In this document: in pieces, positions 27,187 through 39,070 of the stretch
Position numbering within the stretch: position 1 is the first letter of the stretch
Layout of the letters: each line of letters starts with the position of its first letter
NCBI RefSeq assembly: GCF_000315625.1
Contig: NW_005434639.1
Location: 347,726 to 411,725 of the forward strand
DNA from: Guillardia theta CCMP2712
Lineage: Eukaryota > Cryptophyceae > Pyrenomonadales > Geminigeraceae
Direction of reading: 5' to 3'
Length of the DNA stretch: 64,000 nucleotides
The notes under the pieces: generated by a model
Seen by the model: the letters and a program-made list of their open reading frames with translations, nothing else
What the model was told of the DNA's origin: nothing
Database searches by the model: none
Position numbers and translations under genes: made by a program

Positions 27187-29381
27187 ATGGCGTGGGCACT
27201 TATCGGCAGAGGTCCACAGCGGCTGATGGCGACGATGGCGGAGGAGGAGAAGGAGGAGGAGGATTTCACAGATTATGAGGTGAAAACGACTAGATCCAAC
27301 GGAAATTCTTCCAAGAGAGATGCACACAGATCAAGAATGTCCCCGGGAACGAGGAGTGGCAGAGAGGAGGGAAAGCTGGACGGGGGGGTACAGGAGCATG
27401 TAGAGCGAGCAGAAACGCCGAGAACGCATGAAAACGACGATGGCATTGACTACAAAGCTCAGGAAAGGTCCGCTGGAATCGACAGGAGAACATCTAGCAG
27501 CCACGGGAACTCGGTTCTGAAGGGAGAGATAGTTTCTAAGTACGCAAGGTTTCTGGCTCTCAGAGACTTGCAACGGATGAGCGAAGAGCAAGCAGCGAGA
27601 CGGATGGTGGTATCATTGAAAGTGAAGAGCCAAGAGGACGTTCCTGCACTTGCTGCCTTCCTAGCGCGAAAAGAACAGAAGTTGAAAGAAGTGATGGTCG
27701 AAGCAACGTCACTCGACTTTGTAAAGACTCTGGAGGTTTCAGGACAAGTGAGAATGATAGCGAGTGTTGGAGGGGGGCGAAAGTCGATGCTACGATTCAC
27801 GGGGCCCATGGTGGGCCTTCGACTCACAACCGTCTCCTCTCAGCTGATCCTGCAAGGCATCGACTTGGAGATGTTTTCCTCCGTACGACCAGCTTGTCGA
27901 GAGATCCAGGCAAACAAAGCCGCTGCTTCCCCTCCTCCTGCTTCCCCTCGTGTATCTCCTGTTCTCCTCCTAGAGCGACTGACGTGTCTTGCTTCAGGTT
28001 GTATCCAAGCCGCTTGTCCATGCTCCAACGTCTGGACATGCCGTGAAGGAGAAGGTGAGGGGTGGTGGGGTTGGCGTAACTGAATGACAGCAGGGGTTCT
28101 ACTTCAACGACGACCAACTACCGACATGCTTGTCTGTGAGCGGAGGGACTGCCGTCTGTCAGCGATGCTCCTTCAGCAACGCGAATGGCGATGGCATCCT
28201 CGTGACGGCAAAGGGGGGAGTCGAGCTCGACGACTGCGATGTCCAGGTAACGCTCAACTCCCCCCCCCCAGCCATGAGAGACAAGTCGCTGCTTGACTCG
28301 TGCTCTAGAGCTGCGGGAGATTTGGAGCTATGGTGCTAGGGGAGGCAAAGCTGCTGGGCAGCAACGTGAGACTGCGAGGCAACGGAGGCAGTGGATGTCT
28401 CGTCAAGGGTCTTGGCTCCTCCTGCGAATTCTCCTCCTCCTCCTTCCATAACAACATGCGTGGAGGTCTCCTGCTTCAGGAAGGAGCCACCGCCGTGCTG
28501 GAGTCCAGCTCAGTCTTGGAGAACGGAGAGTCTGGCATCCACCTGAAGTCGAGCTCGCACTGCAAGCTCTTCTCTTGGTGACCTGTCGCACCTCCTCCCC
28601 CCTGCGTGCTCGTGCTCCCATCCCAGCCACCCTTGTCTACCGTCCTCCATCCTCTTGACCTCTCTTGTCCTCCCTCTCCGCTCTCTGACCTCTTCTCCAG
28701 CTCTGTCGGACGCAATCGACTTCACGGAGTCTTCGCCATTGGCACAGCAGGGGAGCAGCAGGCGCGAGAAGATCCGCTCCTGCAGATGAGAGGGTGGAGG
28801 CCAATGGAGCAGCAAAGACGGGCCAGTAGAAACTTCACCAGCGTGAGGATGGAGGACGTGCGACTTGAGGACAACGGAGGAGACGGCGTGAGGGCGGAGG
28901 GCCTCGCCTCCTCCTGCCTCCTCAAGTCATGTCAACTCCTCGTGAACTCAAGAAGCGGAGCTGCCGCCTCTGCTGGTGGCAGCATCTGCCTGCTCTCCTG
29001 CTCTGTGCGAGGCAACAGGGAGATCGGGCTTGTGGCGTCTGGCAAGGGAGCGAGGCTGCTCTGCTCCCATGTGGAGATCGCTGGGAGCAGCATGGGAGTG
29101 CTGTGCTCTGCTGCGAAGGTCGTGAAGGAGAGGAGAGAGACTGACGAGGCTCACAGTCTCTGCAGGTTGAGCTCGTGAGCTCAAGGTGCGGCAAGAGTCG
29201 CGTGAAAGACTTGGAGCAGACCGGAGGAGGGGAGATATCATTCCATGCAGGAGAAGAGCTGCGAGGCTGGATGGAGCACGAGGAAGGAGCTCCGGTCCCA
29301 GGGAAGGAGGACATGGCATGGCTGAAGGAGGTGAGGGAAATGCTGCCAACTAACTCGTGGAGAACTTGGCATGGATTCTAA
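27187..29381 (+). CDS. Right-handed beta-helix repeat protein
   Basis: Six exons join in phase: 27187-27882, 27998-28054, 28091-28246, 28309-28577, 28701-29118, 29166-29381, giving 603 residues (intron 3 may end at 28090 or 28093). The N-terminus is acidic and charged (EEEKEEEDF), then a short helical stretch. From about residue 200 come repeats of NGDGILVTAKGGVELDDCDV, NNMRGGLLLQEGATAVLESS and NREIGLVASGKGARLLCS, the spacing of parallel beta-helix (PbH1) coils. Such folds occur in polysaccharide lyases and in eukaryotic scaffold proteins such as F-box beta-helix proteins. No catalytic residues were recognised, no F-box was seen and there is no signal peptide, so an intracellular scaffold is as likely as an enzyme. 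Confidence 0.75.
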
Positions 29382-29440
29382 TCTCTTAAAGCAAGCTCTC
29401 CTTTGCTGTGCTGTCCTCTCCTCCCCTTGTTTCTCTACTC

Positions 29441-32308
29441 TCACATTTCGTGAGGTATCCACACATTCTTCACGTGCGTTGCGGCTTGAAGGAGCTCGAG
29501 CGTTGTCTCTGTATGAAGAATGAGACTCGAGCGTTGCCCTTTTATCTCACCTTGAGTGCTGGTGAACCAGTCGCGGCTGCTCTCCTCCTCCACAAACAAT
29601 CTCTTCATGCTGTCAGCTGATGCTGACTCCACCTTGGCGATGCTGTCCTTGGAGCCGAAGAACCACAGCGAGTCCACAGCTCGATGCTCGGCGAGCACGA
29701 GAGCGAGAGGCTGCTTGCTCCCCGTCACCACATTGACCACACCTGCTGTACGTTGAGCGACAACCAGGAGAAGAACCCTGTGCTCACCAGGAGGGACGTC
29801 CGAGGTCTCGAGTATCTGGTACAAGTCCGCTGCAATCATGGGGTGTCTCTCGCTGCCCTCAACTCAGACTCTCCTCCCCCCCCTCCATCGGCACCTCGGG
29901 ATGATCACGACCGCGTTTCCTCGTGACAAGGCTGCCGCGAGCAGCGACATCAACGACAGGAGCGGATGACTGCTGGGACAGACAATCCCAACGACTCCGA
30001 CAGCCTCGTGCATCGCCATCACTGTCCCGTCCAGCGTCGTCTCTTGCACTGATCCCCCGTACTTGTCTGCGTAGGCCGCGAAGGAGAAGATCCTCGAGAT
30101 GGACACGTTCACCTCCTCCTTTGCCTCCTGCAGCGACCTCATCATCTCTTCTTCCGCTCGCCCTACTCTTGTTCATCGCCCTCCTCTCGCTCACCAGCGC
30201 GCTGCATCCGGTCATGGTCATGATCCTCTGCTCGAGCTCTCGCGCCCTGGCGCTCACGTTCTCGGCCAAGTAGTAGAGGATCTACAGGTGACGCTCACGC
30301 CTGCCCCCCCTTTTCAACCACCAGCACCATCACCTGCGCTCGGCTGTGCCCCGGCTTGGCAGCCCAGGAGGAGAGAGCAGAGGAAGCAGCTTCTACAGCA
30401 TCTCTGATGTCTTTTCTGCTCCCGTTGCAGACCTACGAGGCGAGGAGGCGGGAGCAAGAGTCAATCTCGACGAGGCGCGAGAGAAGAAAGACTCACGTGT
30501 CCGATGAGCTCTTTGTTGTGCGAGAGAACAGGCACAGATAAACCTGAGTCACTCCTCACCTGCTTGCCTCCGACGAAGAGCTTGTTCGTCCTGTCCACTT
30601 GAGCAAACTCCTCTGAAGAGACTGACATCTTCGAGTTTGATCCGACACCCTGTTCTTGCCCGTCATCGCGCCTTTCAGCTTTTCCCTGCTTGACTTTTCC
30701 CTTCCAGGCAGGCAAGAGGTACTCGAAAATGCCCTCCTTTCCTCCCTCCCGCCCAAATCCTGACTCCTTGCATCCTCCAAATCCTGCAGCAGCGTCGAAT
30801 ACATTGTGCGAGTTTATCCAGACAACTCCTGCTCGAATCTTCTTCGCCATCTCCATTGCTACACACGTCTTCTCTGTCCAGATGGAAGCGGCAAGACCGT
30901 ACCTAACGTTGTTGGCCAGCAAACAAGCTTCCTCTGGCGTGCGGAAAGTGTGGAGGACGAGGACAGGGCCAAAGATTTCATCCTGAGAGAGGGAGGAGCA
31001 GGTTTGAAGTCCGAGGATGAGAGTTGGCTTGAAGAAATAACCCTTGCTGGGGTTGAAAGACAAGTTGGACTGAAAAATCTCTCCTCCTTCTTTCCTGCCT
31101 TCATCCACGAACGTCGAGATGGTTCGGAGTTGATTCGCGTTATTGATTGCTGCCATGTCTGCATTCTTGTCTAGAGAGTTGCCCATCCGAAGTCTCTCAA
31201 TTCGCTCCTTCAGCTTAGTCACCAGCTTGTCCTTCACTCCCTCCTGTACCAGCAGGCGCGACCCTGCACAGCAGACCTGCCCCTGGTTCATGAAGATGCT
31301 GTCGACACATCCCTCCACACACGCGTCAAGGTCTGCGTCCTGCAAGACGATCATCGCACTCTTGCCTCCCAGCTCCATTGTGAGCTTGACATCTCTGCCG
31401 GCCAGCTGCTTCCTGATCTGCTTGCCCACGGAAGTGGAACCAGTGAAGGCAACCTGGAGGAGAAGCGTGAGATGGAAGCGTATGATGCAGCGAGAGGAAG
31501 CGAGAGGCTACCTTGCTGATGGCCGGGTGAGCAACAAGGTAGCTCGCCATCTCGTTGTCGCCGGTGATGACGTTGACAACCCCCGGCGGCAACCCAATCT
31601 CCTTGAGGATGTCGCAGAACAGGAAGGCTGACAGGCGGGTCGAAGGCGCTGAGATCAGAGTCACGGAAGAGAAGGACGACTTGGAGGAGATTTCGACCTG
31701 GTTTGAGGACGACTGTGTTCCCCATGGCGAGAGCAGGAGCAAGCTTCCATGACAGCATCAGCAGAGGAAAGTTCCTGCAAAGACGCTTAGGGGCCTCCTG
31801 ACCTCGTTGCCTCTCACCACGGGATGATGCAAGCCACCACTCCCAGAGGACGGTATCCAGCAAACTCCTGCTCTTGGAGTTGAGCCCAACCAGCATGGTG
31901 GTAGAAATGTCTGACAGCCAGAGGCACGTCGATGTTCTTGCTCTCCCTGATCGTCTTTCCATTGTCCAAGGACTCGATTCCAGCCAACAGCTTGTGGTGT
32001 CGCTGCATGCTCCGGGCGATGGCGTAAAGGTACTTTGCTCTCTCATGTCCTGTCAGCGCAGACCAGCTCTTGAAGGCTTCTGCCGCTGCTGCCACCGCCT
32101 GGTCCACCTCCTCCTTACCTGCCTGCTCGCATTCAGCCAGAACCTCTTCAGTGCAAGGGTCCACGCTAGGAGCGAAAGCTGGAGAGGGAGAGAATCTGAA
32201 CTCTCCTCCAACAAACGTCCCGAACTTGCGAGCATGGCGCTCGAGCCACTTCATCTCCTCCTCCACCTTCTCTTTCGCCTCCCCATAGTCCAGCCGAAGC
32301 GCCTCCAT
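29441..32308 (-). CDS. ALDH16A1: ALDH16-type aldehyde dehydrogenase with two ALDH domains
   Basis: Ten exons join in phase: 32308-31818, 31774-31698, 31648-31512, 31453-30497, 30432-30334, 30281-30195, 30127-29895, 29852-29788, 29742-29551, 29508-29441. They give 801 residues, the usual ALDH16 length. Domain 1 is a complete aldehyde dehydrogenase: ACIIPWNFP, VAFTGSTSVGK, the general-base glutamate in LTMELGGKSA, and the catalytic cysteine region FMNQGQVCCAGSRLL, then QDEIFGPVL. From about residue 490 a second, shorter ALDH-like domain follows (KLFVGGKQ, SRKDIRDAVEAA, AAYADKYGG, VGVVGIVCP, SERHPMIAADLYQ, GVVNVVTG). It lacks an obvious catalytic cysteine motif, as in the family. The likely activity is NAD(P)-dependent aldehyde oxidation by domain 1; the substrate is unknown. 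Confidence 0.9.
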
Positions 32309-34031
32309 TGCAATTCTTCCACCACCCCACCCTTTGGCAGAATTGAATATGAAAGAGAGGGGTGGTCTAGGTTCTCAATAGATGCGCCCAGTGGCGGCAT
32401 GTTTGCAGGGCGGGAAGAGAGGCGAGGGAGGGAGGGAGCAAGCGAGCAAGGGTGGGAGGAAACAAGCGAGCAAGGGAGCAAGGGAGCAAGGGAGCAAGGG
32501 GGAGACAGCAATAGAGGGAGGGCGGAGGCGAGAGGAGTAAGAGAAGGAGAGGAGGAAAGGAGGAGGCCAACAAGGGAGCGAGTGAAGGACAGTGAAGGTG
32601 CCAGGGAACGAAGGGGGAATGTATTAGGATGGAGGGTGGATAGAAATATGGAAAGGGGCAAGATGGGAGCGGAAGCGAGCGAGCAACTGAAGGGAAAATG
32701 CAATTTAATAATGATAGGAAGAGTGAGGAAGCTGTGGGCAGCAGGCAATGCTGTTGCCCAAACCTTGAGCCTCAGAGGTGACGTCGGGATCACTGAAAGT
32801 TGTGACAATGGTGGAGGGGGGGTAGGTGCGAAGCTGCTGATCCTATCAAATGACTGGGGACGGCATGCGTCGCTGTTGTCTGTCGCCGAGCATGCGGGGA
32901 CGGCGGCGAGTTTTGACATGCACCAGGTGGTGGGTGAGTGAGTGGGGGTGGGTCAGGGGTGGGTTGCGACTGTGTGGATATGAGGGCGATGAAGATTATG
33001 CAGGTTTCCCTTCCGAGTCAAGAGGGGTTGTCCTGCCTGGTTAAGAAGGGGGTGGTTACACTGTAACTGTGGGGTAGAGATGCTGTGTTGAGCCTGGAGA
33101 GAGGGGTGGGTGGTGGGTGGTTTTACTACTACGCTTCCTCATCACCCTAGGGGTCATGTTGGTGAGCAGGGTAGGGTGGTTTAATACTGAAAACGAGGGG
33201 TGTTTCGATAAGTGTTTTGCAGGGTGGAAAATATAGTGAGTGGAAATTTTTTCCATAAACCTCCCAACATTTCATGAAGGATTTTATAGGAATATTCTTT
33301 GATTAATATATTTCAACAACTAATAGTGAGGGATGTTTATGTTTTCTATAAACATGCCATATTCCTGCAATAATTCCGATGTGACGATGTGAGCACAACT
33401 ACCAATCCTCCTCCTCCTCCTCCTCCTCCACCACCACCACCACCACCACTACCCAATCCTCCTGCTACATATGCACATTTCTTTCCTCAGAGAACATATC
33501 AAGAAGCTCATGCCTGCTAGTATGATCTTATCATCTCTGCAATCATGATCGCCATGTCCCATTGCCATCTTCTCGTACCTTGAATGAATACTCACTCGTG
33601 TTGTCTTGCCATCCATGGAATTCTGCTATATATCATCACATCTCTCATTTCCATCCTTGGAATCATCGTCGCAATTATATTAGTGGCCAATGTTATCATC
33701 AGATCGTTCTTTTTGTTCGTTGTGGGACACGTCACGACCTTCTTCTCCCCTGCTTTCTCCTCAGCCGCTACCACAGTCCCCATCATCACAGTCCCCATCA
33801 TCACAGTCACCATCATCACAGTCACCATCATCACAGTCACCATCATCACAGTCACCATCATCACCACAGTCCAACAGTGCGCTGACTTGATTGTTTCAAG
33901 ATGCCTGGTCGATGATAAGTTTCCAAGACAACCTCCCCTGCAATTGCACAGAGCAGGCGGACACCGTCTGAGCTAGCGGGGAGAGGCTTGTGAGAGAAGC
34001 ACAAGGAGAGGCTTGTGAGAGAAGCATCACG
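32309..34031. other. Spacer with purine-rich and simple repeats; no gene recognised
   Basis: At 32400-32690 the plus strand is purine-rich, with repeats of agcaagggagca (about 32440-32505). A short CCT run is followed by a CAC run at about 33409-33450. A GCAGGGTAGGGTGG motif lies at about 33169-33182. Long frames in this stretch have biased composition without protein features. Confidence 0.5.
33774..33863. repeat. Six tandem copies of a 15-bp unit
   Basis: The unit is cagtcaccatcatca; the first two copies read cagtccccatcatca. The array lies about 170 bp upstream of the tubulin-ligase-like gene's ATG, in untranslated sequence. Confidence 0.9.
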
Positions 34032-36479
34032 ATGGACAAGGAAAGACAGAAGGAGCATTTGAAAGGAAGAAAGAGGAGGGAAGTGCACGGCTCCCCATGG
34101 CACCTCGGGCAGTACATGGCGACTTGGACAGCGCCAGAAGAGAAGGAGAAGAACGAGAACGAGAAGAAGAGAAGACGCTTGTGTTCCTGCAAGAGACAGA
34201 ACCGTACTTTCTTCGTCGTGATGTCGTTTGGGATTCTATTCCTCTTGACTCTCTTGCATCTCATGCTCCCGCCTTTGGGTGAGGATCGCGTCAAGCTTGT
34301 CTGGCAACCCGCGCTGGTTCTCGATCAAGAGCTTGTTTCCTTGGGGCTTACCTTCATGCCAGGACGCCTCTGTCTTGAACCGCACGAAACAAGAGTTCTT
34401 GGTCTTCAAGGAGAACCAGTCTCTCCCGACTTTCGGGATAACAGGAGGAAGGTATGACAAGAAGACAGGAAAGAAGTCAGATTGCAATACCCGACTGGTC
34501 AAGTTCTGTAATGGCATGTGTAGCAAGCATGGTTCTTCCCCACCTGAGGTCTGCTTGTGCCGACACACTGGGTCAGGCTGTTGACAACCACCGCGCAGGA
34601 GCTCAAGTCTCCTGGCCTGCTCCAGCTCCGCGGAAATCTTTCCGAAGACTCGCAGTGCTTCCTGTGGTATACAAACGCGATATGGACGAGGCCGACGGCT
34701 GGCAGAGCAGGGTTGATGTTGTCACGTCTAGGTATCACAATCCTTCCCTTCCGCCTCCTCCGCTCCCCCTCCTCCGCGTTCCCTTGTTCTTCGTTTCCAT
34801 ATCATGTAACTGCGTCGCTGCAGGTGCAGGCGTGGACAACAAGGCTTACTTTGCTCAAGCTGTGTCCGAGTACGTGGAGAGGAATGGCTGCAAGTACTTC
34901 CAGGTGAAAAACTGCTTGCTTGAACTCTGCTTACTCGCCGTAGTTCACACCTCCTACCCTCGACCTTGGCGAGCAGCATGGATGCTTTGCCTTCTTTTAC
35001 AACAATGCGAGATATGCCACATCTCCCCAGGCCCTCTGGTTCCTAAAGAAGTCAAAGGGTTCGACTGGGTAACGACATTCCTTCCTTCCTCTACCTCTCC
35101 TCCACCACGCCTGCTCCCTTGGCAGCTGATTTGTAGATCAGGAGACATGTGCGGCTGATCACTCGCGAGGAAGTGGAGCAAATTGCAGCGAAGCAACAGG
35201 ACATGTAAAGCAACGCCACCTCCAAGTTCCCTCTGCTCATCTCCTTTCCCTATTTCATGTCCTCCCTCTCATCCTGGCTTGCTCAGTCTCTTCCTTCCTC
35301 CCCGCTGTGCTGCCATCCACCTCTGGCTTACGCTTGATCAGGTGCCCACGCAGCGGAGGGCTGGCAAGCTTGGAGGTGCCGGACATGTGGACGATAAAGG
35401 GCCACAAGTTCGATCATCGCATCTACGTGCTCGTTCCGTCCATGGAGCCCTGGACCATCTTCTTCCGACCGGGTCACCTTCGCTTCTCAGTCTTCAATCA
35501 CACCAACGCCACTCGCACCCGCGCCAAGAAGCTCGTGTTCCTCAACGACTCCGACAACTCGGCGGCGGAGACCGACCCCTACCTCGCCACTCACGTCACC
35601 AACCCTCGATTTGGCCTCGCCCACACCAACAAGTCCCAGGAAGTCCTTCGGCCTGTCGAGACGCTCCGCTCGGCCCTCGAGGAGGAGCTTGGGGTCACTC
35701 GCGGGCGGCAGGCGTGGAGGAAGCTGAGCCTGAGCGTGAGAAATGCGGCACTGAGCGCCATCTTCTCTGTGAGGTACCGCAGCTGGGGGCAGAATTCCCC
35801 CTGGGGCTACCTCTTCATGGCCATGGACGTAGCCTACGACAGGCACCAGAACGCGTTCGTGCTGGACCTCAACTCAGGCCCCTCCTTCTACCACGGCAGC
35901 GAGTGGCCCGAATGGTATGTGCAAGACAGAAGCGCCATGATCCGAGAGGCAGCAGACATCATCCAAGAGCTCGCTTTCCGCAAGCTGGTCTCGCAGCAGG
36001 AGACCAGCTTAAACCCCCTGAACCTCACAGCCATGCCGCTCAAGACCGCCAAGAGCTGGGAGATGCTGTTTGCGGAAGGGGGAGGATGGCGACATGAGGG
36101 GAGGGATGGGCTGATCAAGGAGGGAGGATGCGTCAGCCTCAGTTACCAAGACGCTCAGCCGCGTCAGCGCCAGAAGCAAGTCGAAGAATTGAAGGTGAGA
36201 AGCCTACCAGCTGAGATCCTGTGCTCAAGTTTCTGCAGAAATTGAAGACAGAGATGTTTCTTCGAATTCAATCGACAATGGAAAGCGAAGACGAGGACGA
36301 GGCGGCTGCCATGATTCGTGCGTATCTTTATTTCCTCCCTCCGTCTCTTTCTGCCCTCATCCCCTACTTTAACATTGACATCCCTCAGGTTCGATCCATC
36401 GCATCCTCCACGCGCGCGAGCAGCTCAATTCCACGGCTGCTTCACCCCTTTAAGAAACCTGTGTACCCCTGCGCGTTGA
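34032..36479 (+). CDS. Membrane-anchored tubulin-tyrosine-ligase-like (ATP-grasp) protein
   Basis: Exons in phase: 34032-34298, 34363-34548, 34599-34731, 34824-34903, an exon from 34944 to about 35068, one at about 35141-35206, 35342-36194, 36239-36321, 36389-36479. The junction 35068/35141 is out of phase as read. A single transmembrane helix (VVMSFGILFLLTLLHLML) follows a basic N-terminus, a type II topology. The C-terminal part is TTL-like: ALWFLKKSKGSTG (nucleotide-binding loop), WTIKGHKFDHRIYVLV, LRFSVFNHTN, THVTNPRFGLAHTNK, and the metal-binding FVLDLNSGPSFYH. TTL-like enzymes add amino acids such as tyrosine, glutamate or glycine to tubulin or other proteins. A membrane anchor is unusual, and a luminal catalytic domain would imply a non-tubulin substrate. 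Its last exon overlaps the 3' end of the convergent transporter gene. Confidence 0.7.
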
Positions 36480-37632
36480 GGGTCTGCGGATCCAAGTCAG
36501 ATGTCAGAGATGTTATTGAAGCAAGTCCCTCCTCCTCACCTGGAACACTACTCCCGTGAAGATGCCTCCTGCGAACATGGCCGGCACTGCGATGACCGAC
36601 TTGGTCACCAGCAGCGCCATCCCTGACAGCCCGTGCCCGCTAGTGCATCCCGAAGCAAGACGGCTCCCAAAGATGCTCAGGAAGCCGCCAATGAACGCCT
36701 GCACGACGGGCACGCCATGTGCGAGCCCTCGGGTGTTGGTGAAGGTGGAGGAGAGAAAGGCGCCGGAGATGGCGCTGAGGAGGTACGTTGCCTGCCACCA
36801 GTTGTCCAGACCCATGCGGTATCCGTTCCAATGCACGAGCTTCTGCTGGAGGTACCCCGAGAGACCGAGAGGCTGCGACGTCAGCGTCATGTATGCCTGC
36901 GATGATCCCAGCGTGTCGGCGACCATGAAGACTGCAGGGAGCTGTAAGGATCCGATGATCACACCCATCAGGTGAGGAGGAAGAGTGTTGATCCATGGCT
37001 TCGCCCACGACGGCAGCTCTGATGAGCTTGTCCAAGGAAAGTAGATCTCCACGAGGTAGATTACTCCAAACAGAAAAGCAGCAAGAGAAGAAGCCAAGCG
37101 AGCATAGGAAACGTTGATCTGACTCATGACCGTCTGCTCTTCAATCTTCTCCTTTGACTTGGTGCAGTACAGCGGGATCAGCCGAGGCTGCAAGATGCCG
37201 TATAAGGCAGCAGCCGTCATGCCCCCTGCGAGGGTCCACAAGGAGTTGGGAACACCTGAACCAACCTGGACCAGCACCATCCCAGGACAGGAGCCAGAGA
37301 GCGCCATGCCTGATCCGAGAGTGAACGCCCCAAGAGAGACTGCGGCCACTGTCTTTGCTGCCAGCGGCTTCATGAAAATCTCTTGTACGTGCTGAAAGCG
37401 CTTCGGAGAAAGCTTAGATGCGATCGTCAAGAACAGCGCCGAGCTGGCAGCCGCGCCCAAGAACATCTTCAACTGTGAGCAAGAGCTTCAGAATGACCCC
37501 AGCCAAACAAGCAAATCTCGCTCGTCTTACCATCAAGAACCTCCGGAAGAGGAACTGCTCACGAATCACCAGGGGCAGGGTAACCTTCCCCAGATCCATG
37601 GCGGCACCGAAGCAGAGACCCATCACGCAGGA
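36306..37632. repeat. Left arm of a ~1.33-kb inverted repeat
   Basis: The arm matches the reverse complement of 41097-42427 almost perfectly, introns included. Differences include a 3-bp indel near 36340/42398 and three amino-acid changes in the transporter (NVSYA/NVPYA, GVIYL/GVICL, LAHGV/LALGV). It includes the final exon region of the TTL-like gene. The arms are separated by about 3.46 kb. Confidence 0.95.
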
Positions 37633-37662
37633 GGAGGCAAGAGTGACAACTGATTTCCACAT
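36442..37662 (-). CDS. YeeE/YedE-family sulfur transporter, stand-alone copy
   Basis: Exons 37662-37531, 37472-36540 and 36483-36442 (introns 58 and 56 nt, all phase 0) give a 368-residue polytopic membrane protein. Family signatures are the two Gly-rich cysteine motifs SGMALSGSCPGMVL and SRLASGCTSGHGLSG, each in a predicted re-entrant or membrane segment. These cysteines are the kind used by bacterial YeeE/TsuA to pass thiosulfate. Thiosulfate or another sulfur anion is the likely substrate; direction and membrane are unknown, and no clear targeting leader is seen. The gene is nearly identical to the C-terminal part of the fusion at 39071-42287 and lies in inverted orientation to it. It overlaps the last coding exon of the convergent TTL-like gene by 38 bp (36442-36479). 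Confidence 0.85.
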
Positions 37663-39070
37663 CTTGAAACAGAAAGGATGTCAAACCATAAAAGCGCAAC
37701 GGGGATGACAACTCTGAAGGCAACGAAAAGTTAAGATTGCTTGCAAGCAGATGCGAAGTTGTCAGTGCGAGGCATGTGGGTTGCCAAGTTCAAGTTGTCA
37801 GGTATCAGCGATCAGCTCAACACATCATGTCGATGAAGACAGGATGACATGAGGCAAACATTCATCGTCTACAGCAGAAATTCGTCTAAAGTCGGACATG
37901 CTCGCAAGTTTCGCCTTCACACAACACGATCTATGCCTGTGAGGCGCAGCGGAGCTTTTGTAGCCTGTGGGATAACCAAAGGGTGGGGTAGTTTATGATA
38001 AAAGTGGGGGTGGGGTAGTCGAAAACTTGGTTGGGTCCATGACAGGACATGACTCCTCAACTCCCCTCGTAAGCTACCACTGAGTATCCTTCTAAAGTTA
38101 CCACTGAATATCCTCATAAATTACCACCTAGGAACCACATAAGTTACCATTTGCTGGAAGTTCACGCTCTACAGTAAAACTAGGTCGTCGAATAACACTA
38201 CCTGAATGTGCACCAGTACTAAATCAGAAGAAGTGCCGGTAATGATATTGTACCCATTCCCGGTTTCAGTACAAATGATAATTTCAGTTTGTACCCGAGA
38301 CTTTCTAACAAACAAAAAGATAAAAATCATTGTTGTGTTCAAAATAGATACATTTTAATAACTCATTCTACATGATCGTGGCGAGCCATGACCTTCCTTT
38401 CCATCCATGGAAATTCCTTCCCTTTCATCTCATAATTCCAAATATGGGAAGAGATATTGAATTAACTTTCAAAATTGAGTCAGCATTTGGTCGCTGACTT
38501 GTCACGTACCTTTCTTTTTTTCGCTACGACCACCCTTTACGACCACCGGTTTGTACCACCCTACCCACCGAAAGACCAACCATGAGATCACCCTCTACCC
38601 TGCTTTCTACATATGACTACCCACCCTTTTCAGCTTCTCAAACCACCATTCAGACACTCTCCACCCGCCACCAATCAGTACCCCCCACCACCCTCATTGA
38701 GGTGGGATGGACCCCTTGCTCGTCCTTTACAAATATTGCAGTCCTCTGCTTCAGCCACAACGAAAAGAATTTCCTCTCCCTTTCTGCCGCCCTTCAACCC
38801 CTCTGAATCAGGTCAAGTTTTGATTCTCCTCCTTCTTTGCCTACACCTCCAAGTTCTTGTATACCCTACTTTCTGTATCTGCTTTTGTATTGCTCCCTCA
38901 CATTTGTCTGCTGCAGTGAATTCTTTCTGCCATTTCAGTGTGTATGTCTCAAATATATTCAAACCTTTTTGCTCACTCGACATTCCACAACAAAGCCTGA
39001 GTACTTTTCAACCTTACTTCCACCTTGTAGAGTTGATCTCTTTCACCTTTCTTGAAGCTGTCTTTGTCCG
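37663..39070. other. Spacer between divergent sulfur-transporter genes; no gene recognised
   Basis: It holds several aagttaccact(g)aa-type short repeats (38080-38150) and T-rich sequence. GGGTGGGGTAG motifs at 37980-38020 lie about 320 bp upstream of the stand-alone transporter. A related ACCACCCTACCCACC sequence lies at about 38555-38570, some 500 bp upstream of the fusion gene. It probably contains the promoters of both genes. Confidence 0.5.

Noticed and set aside
32300-32920. Minus-strand Leu/Ser/Pro-rich frame of 222 residues
   Set aside because: It is antisense to purine-rich simple sequence and overlaps the ALDH16 start; no domain.
33584-33976. Plus-strand frame through the 15-bp repeats (TVTIITVTII)
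   Set aside because: Its composition comes only from the simple repeat, and no splice path joins it to the TTL-like gene.
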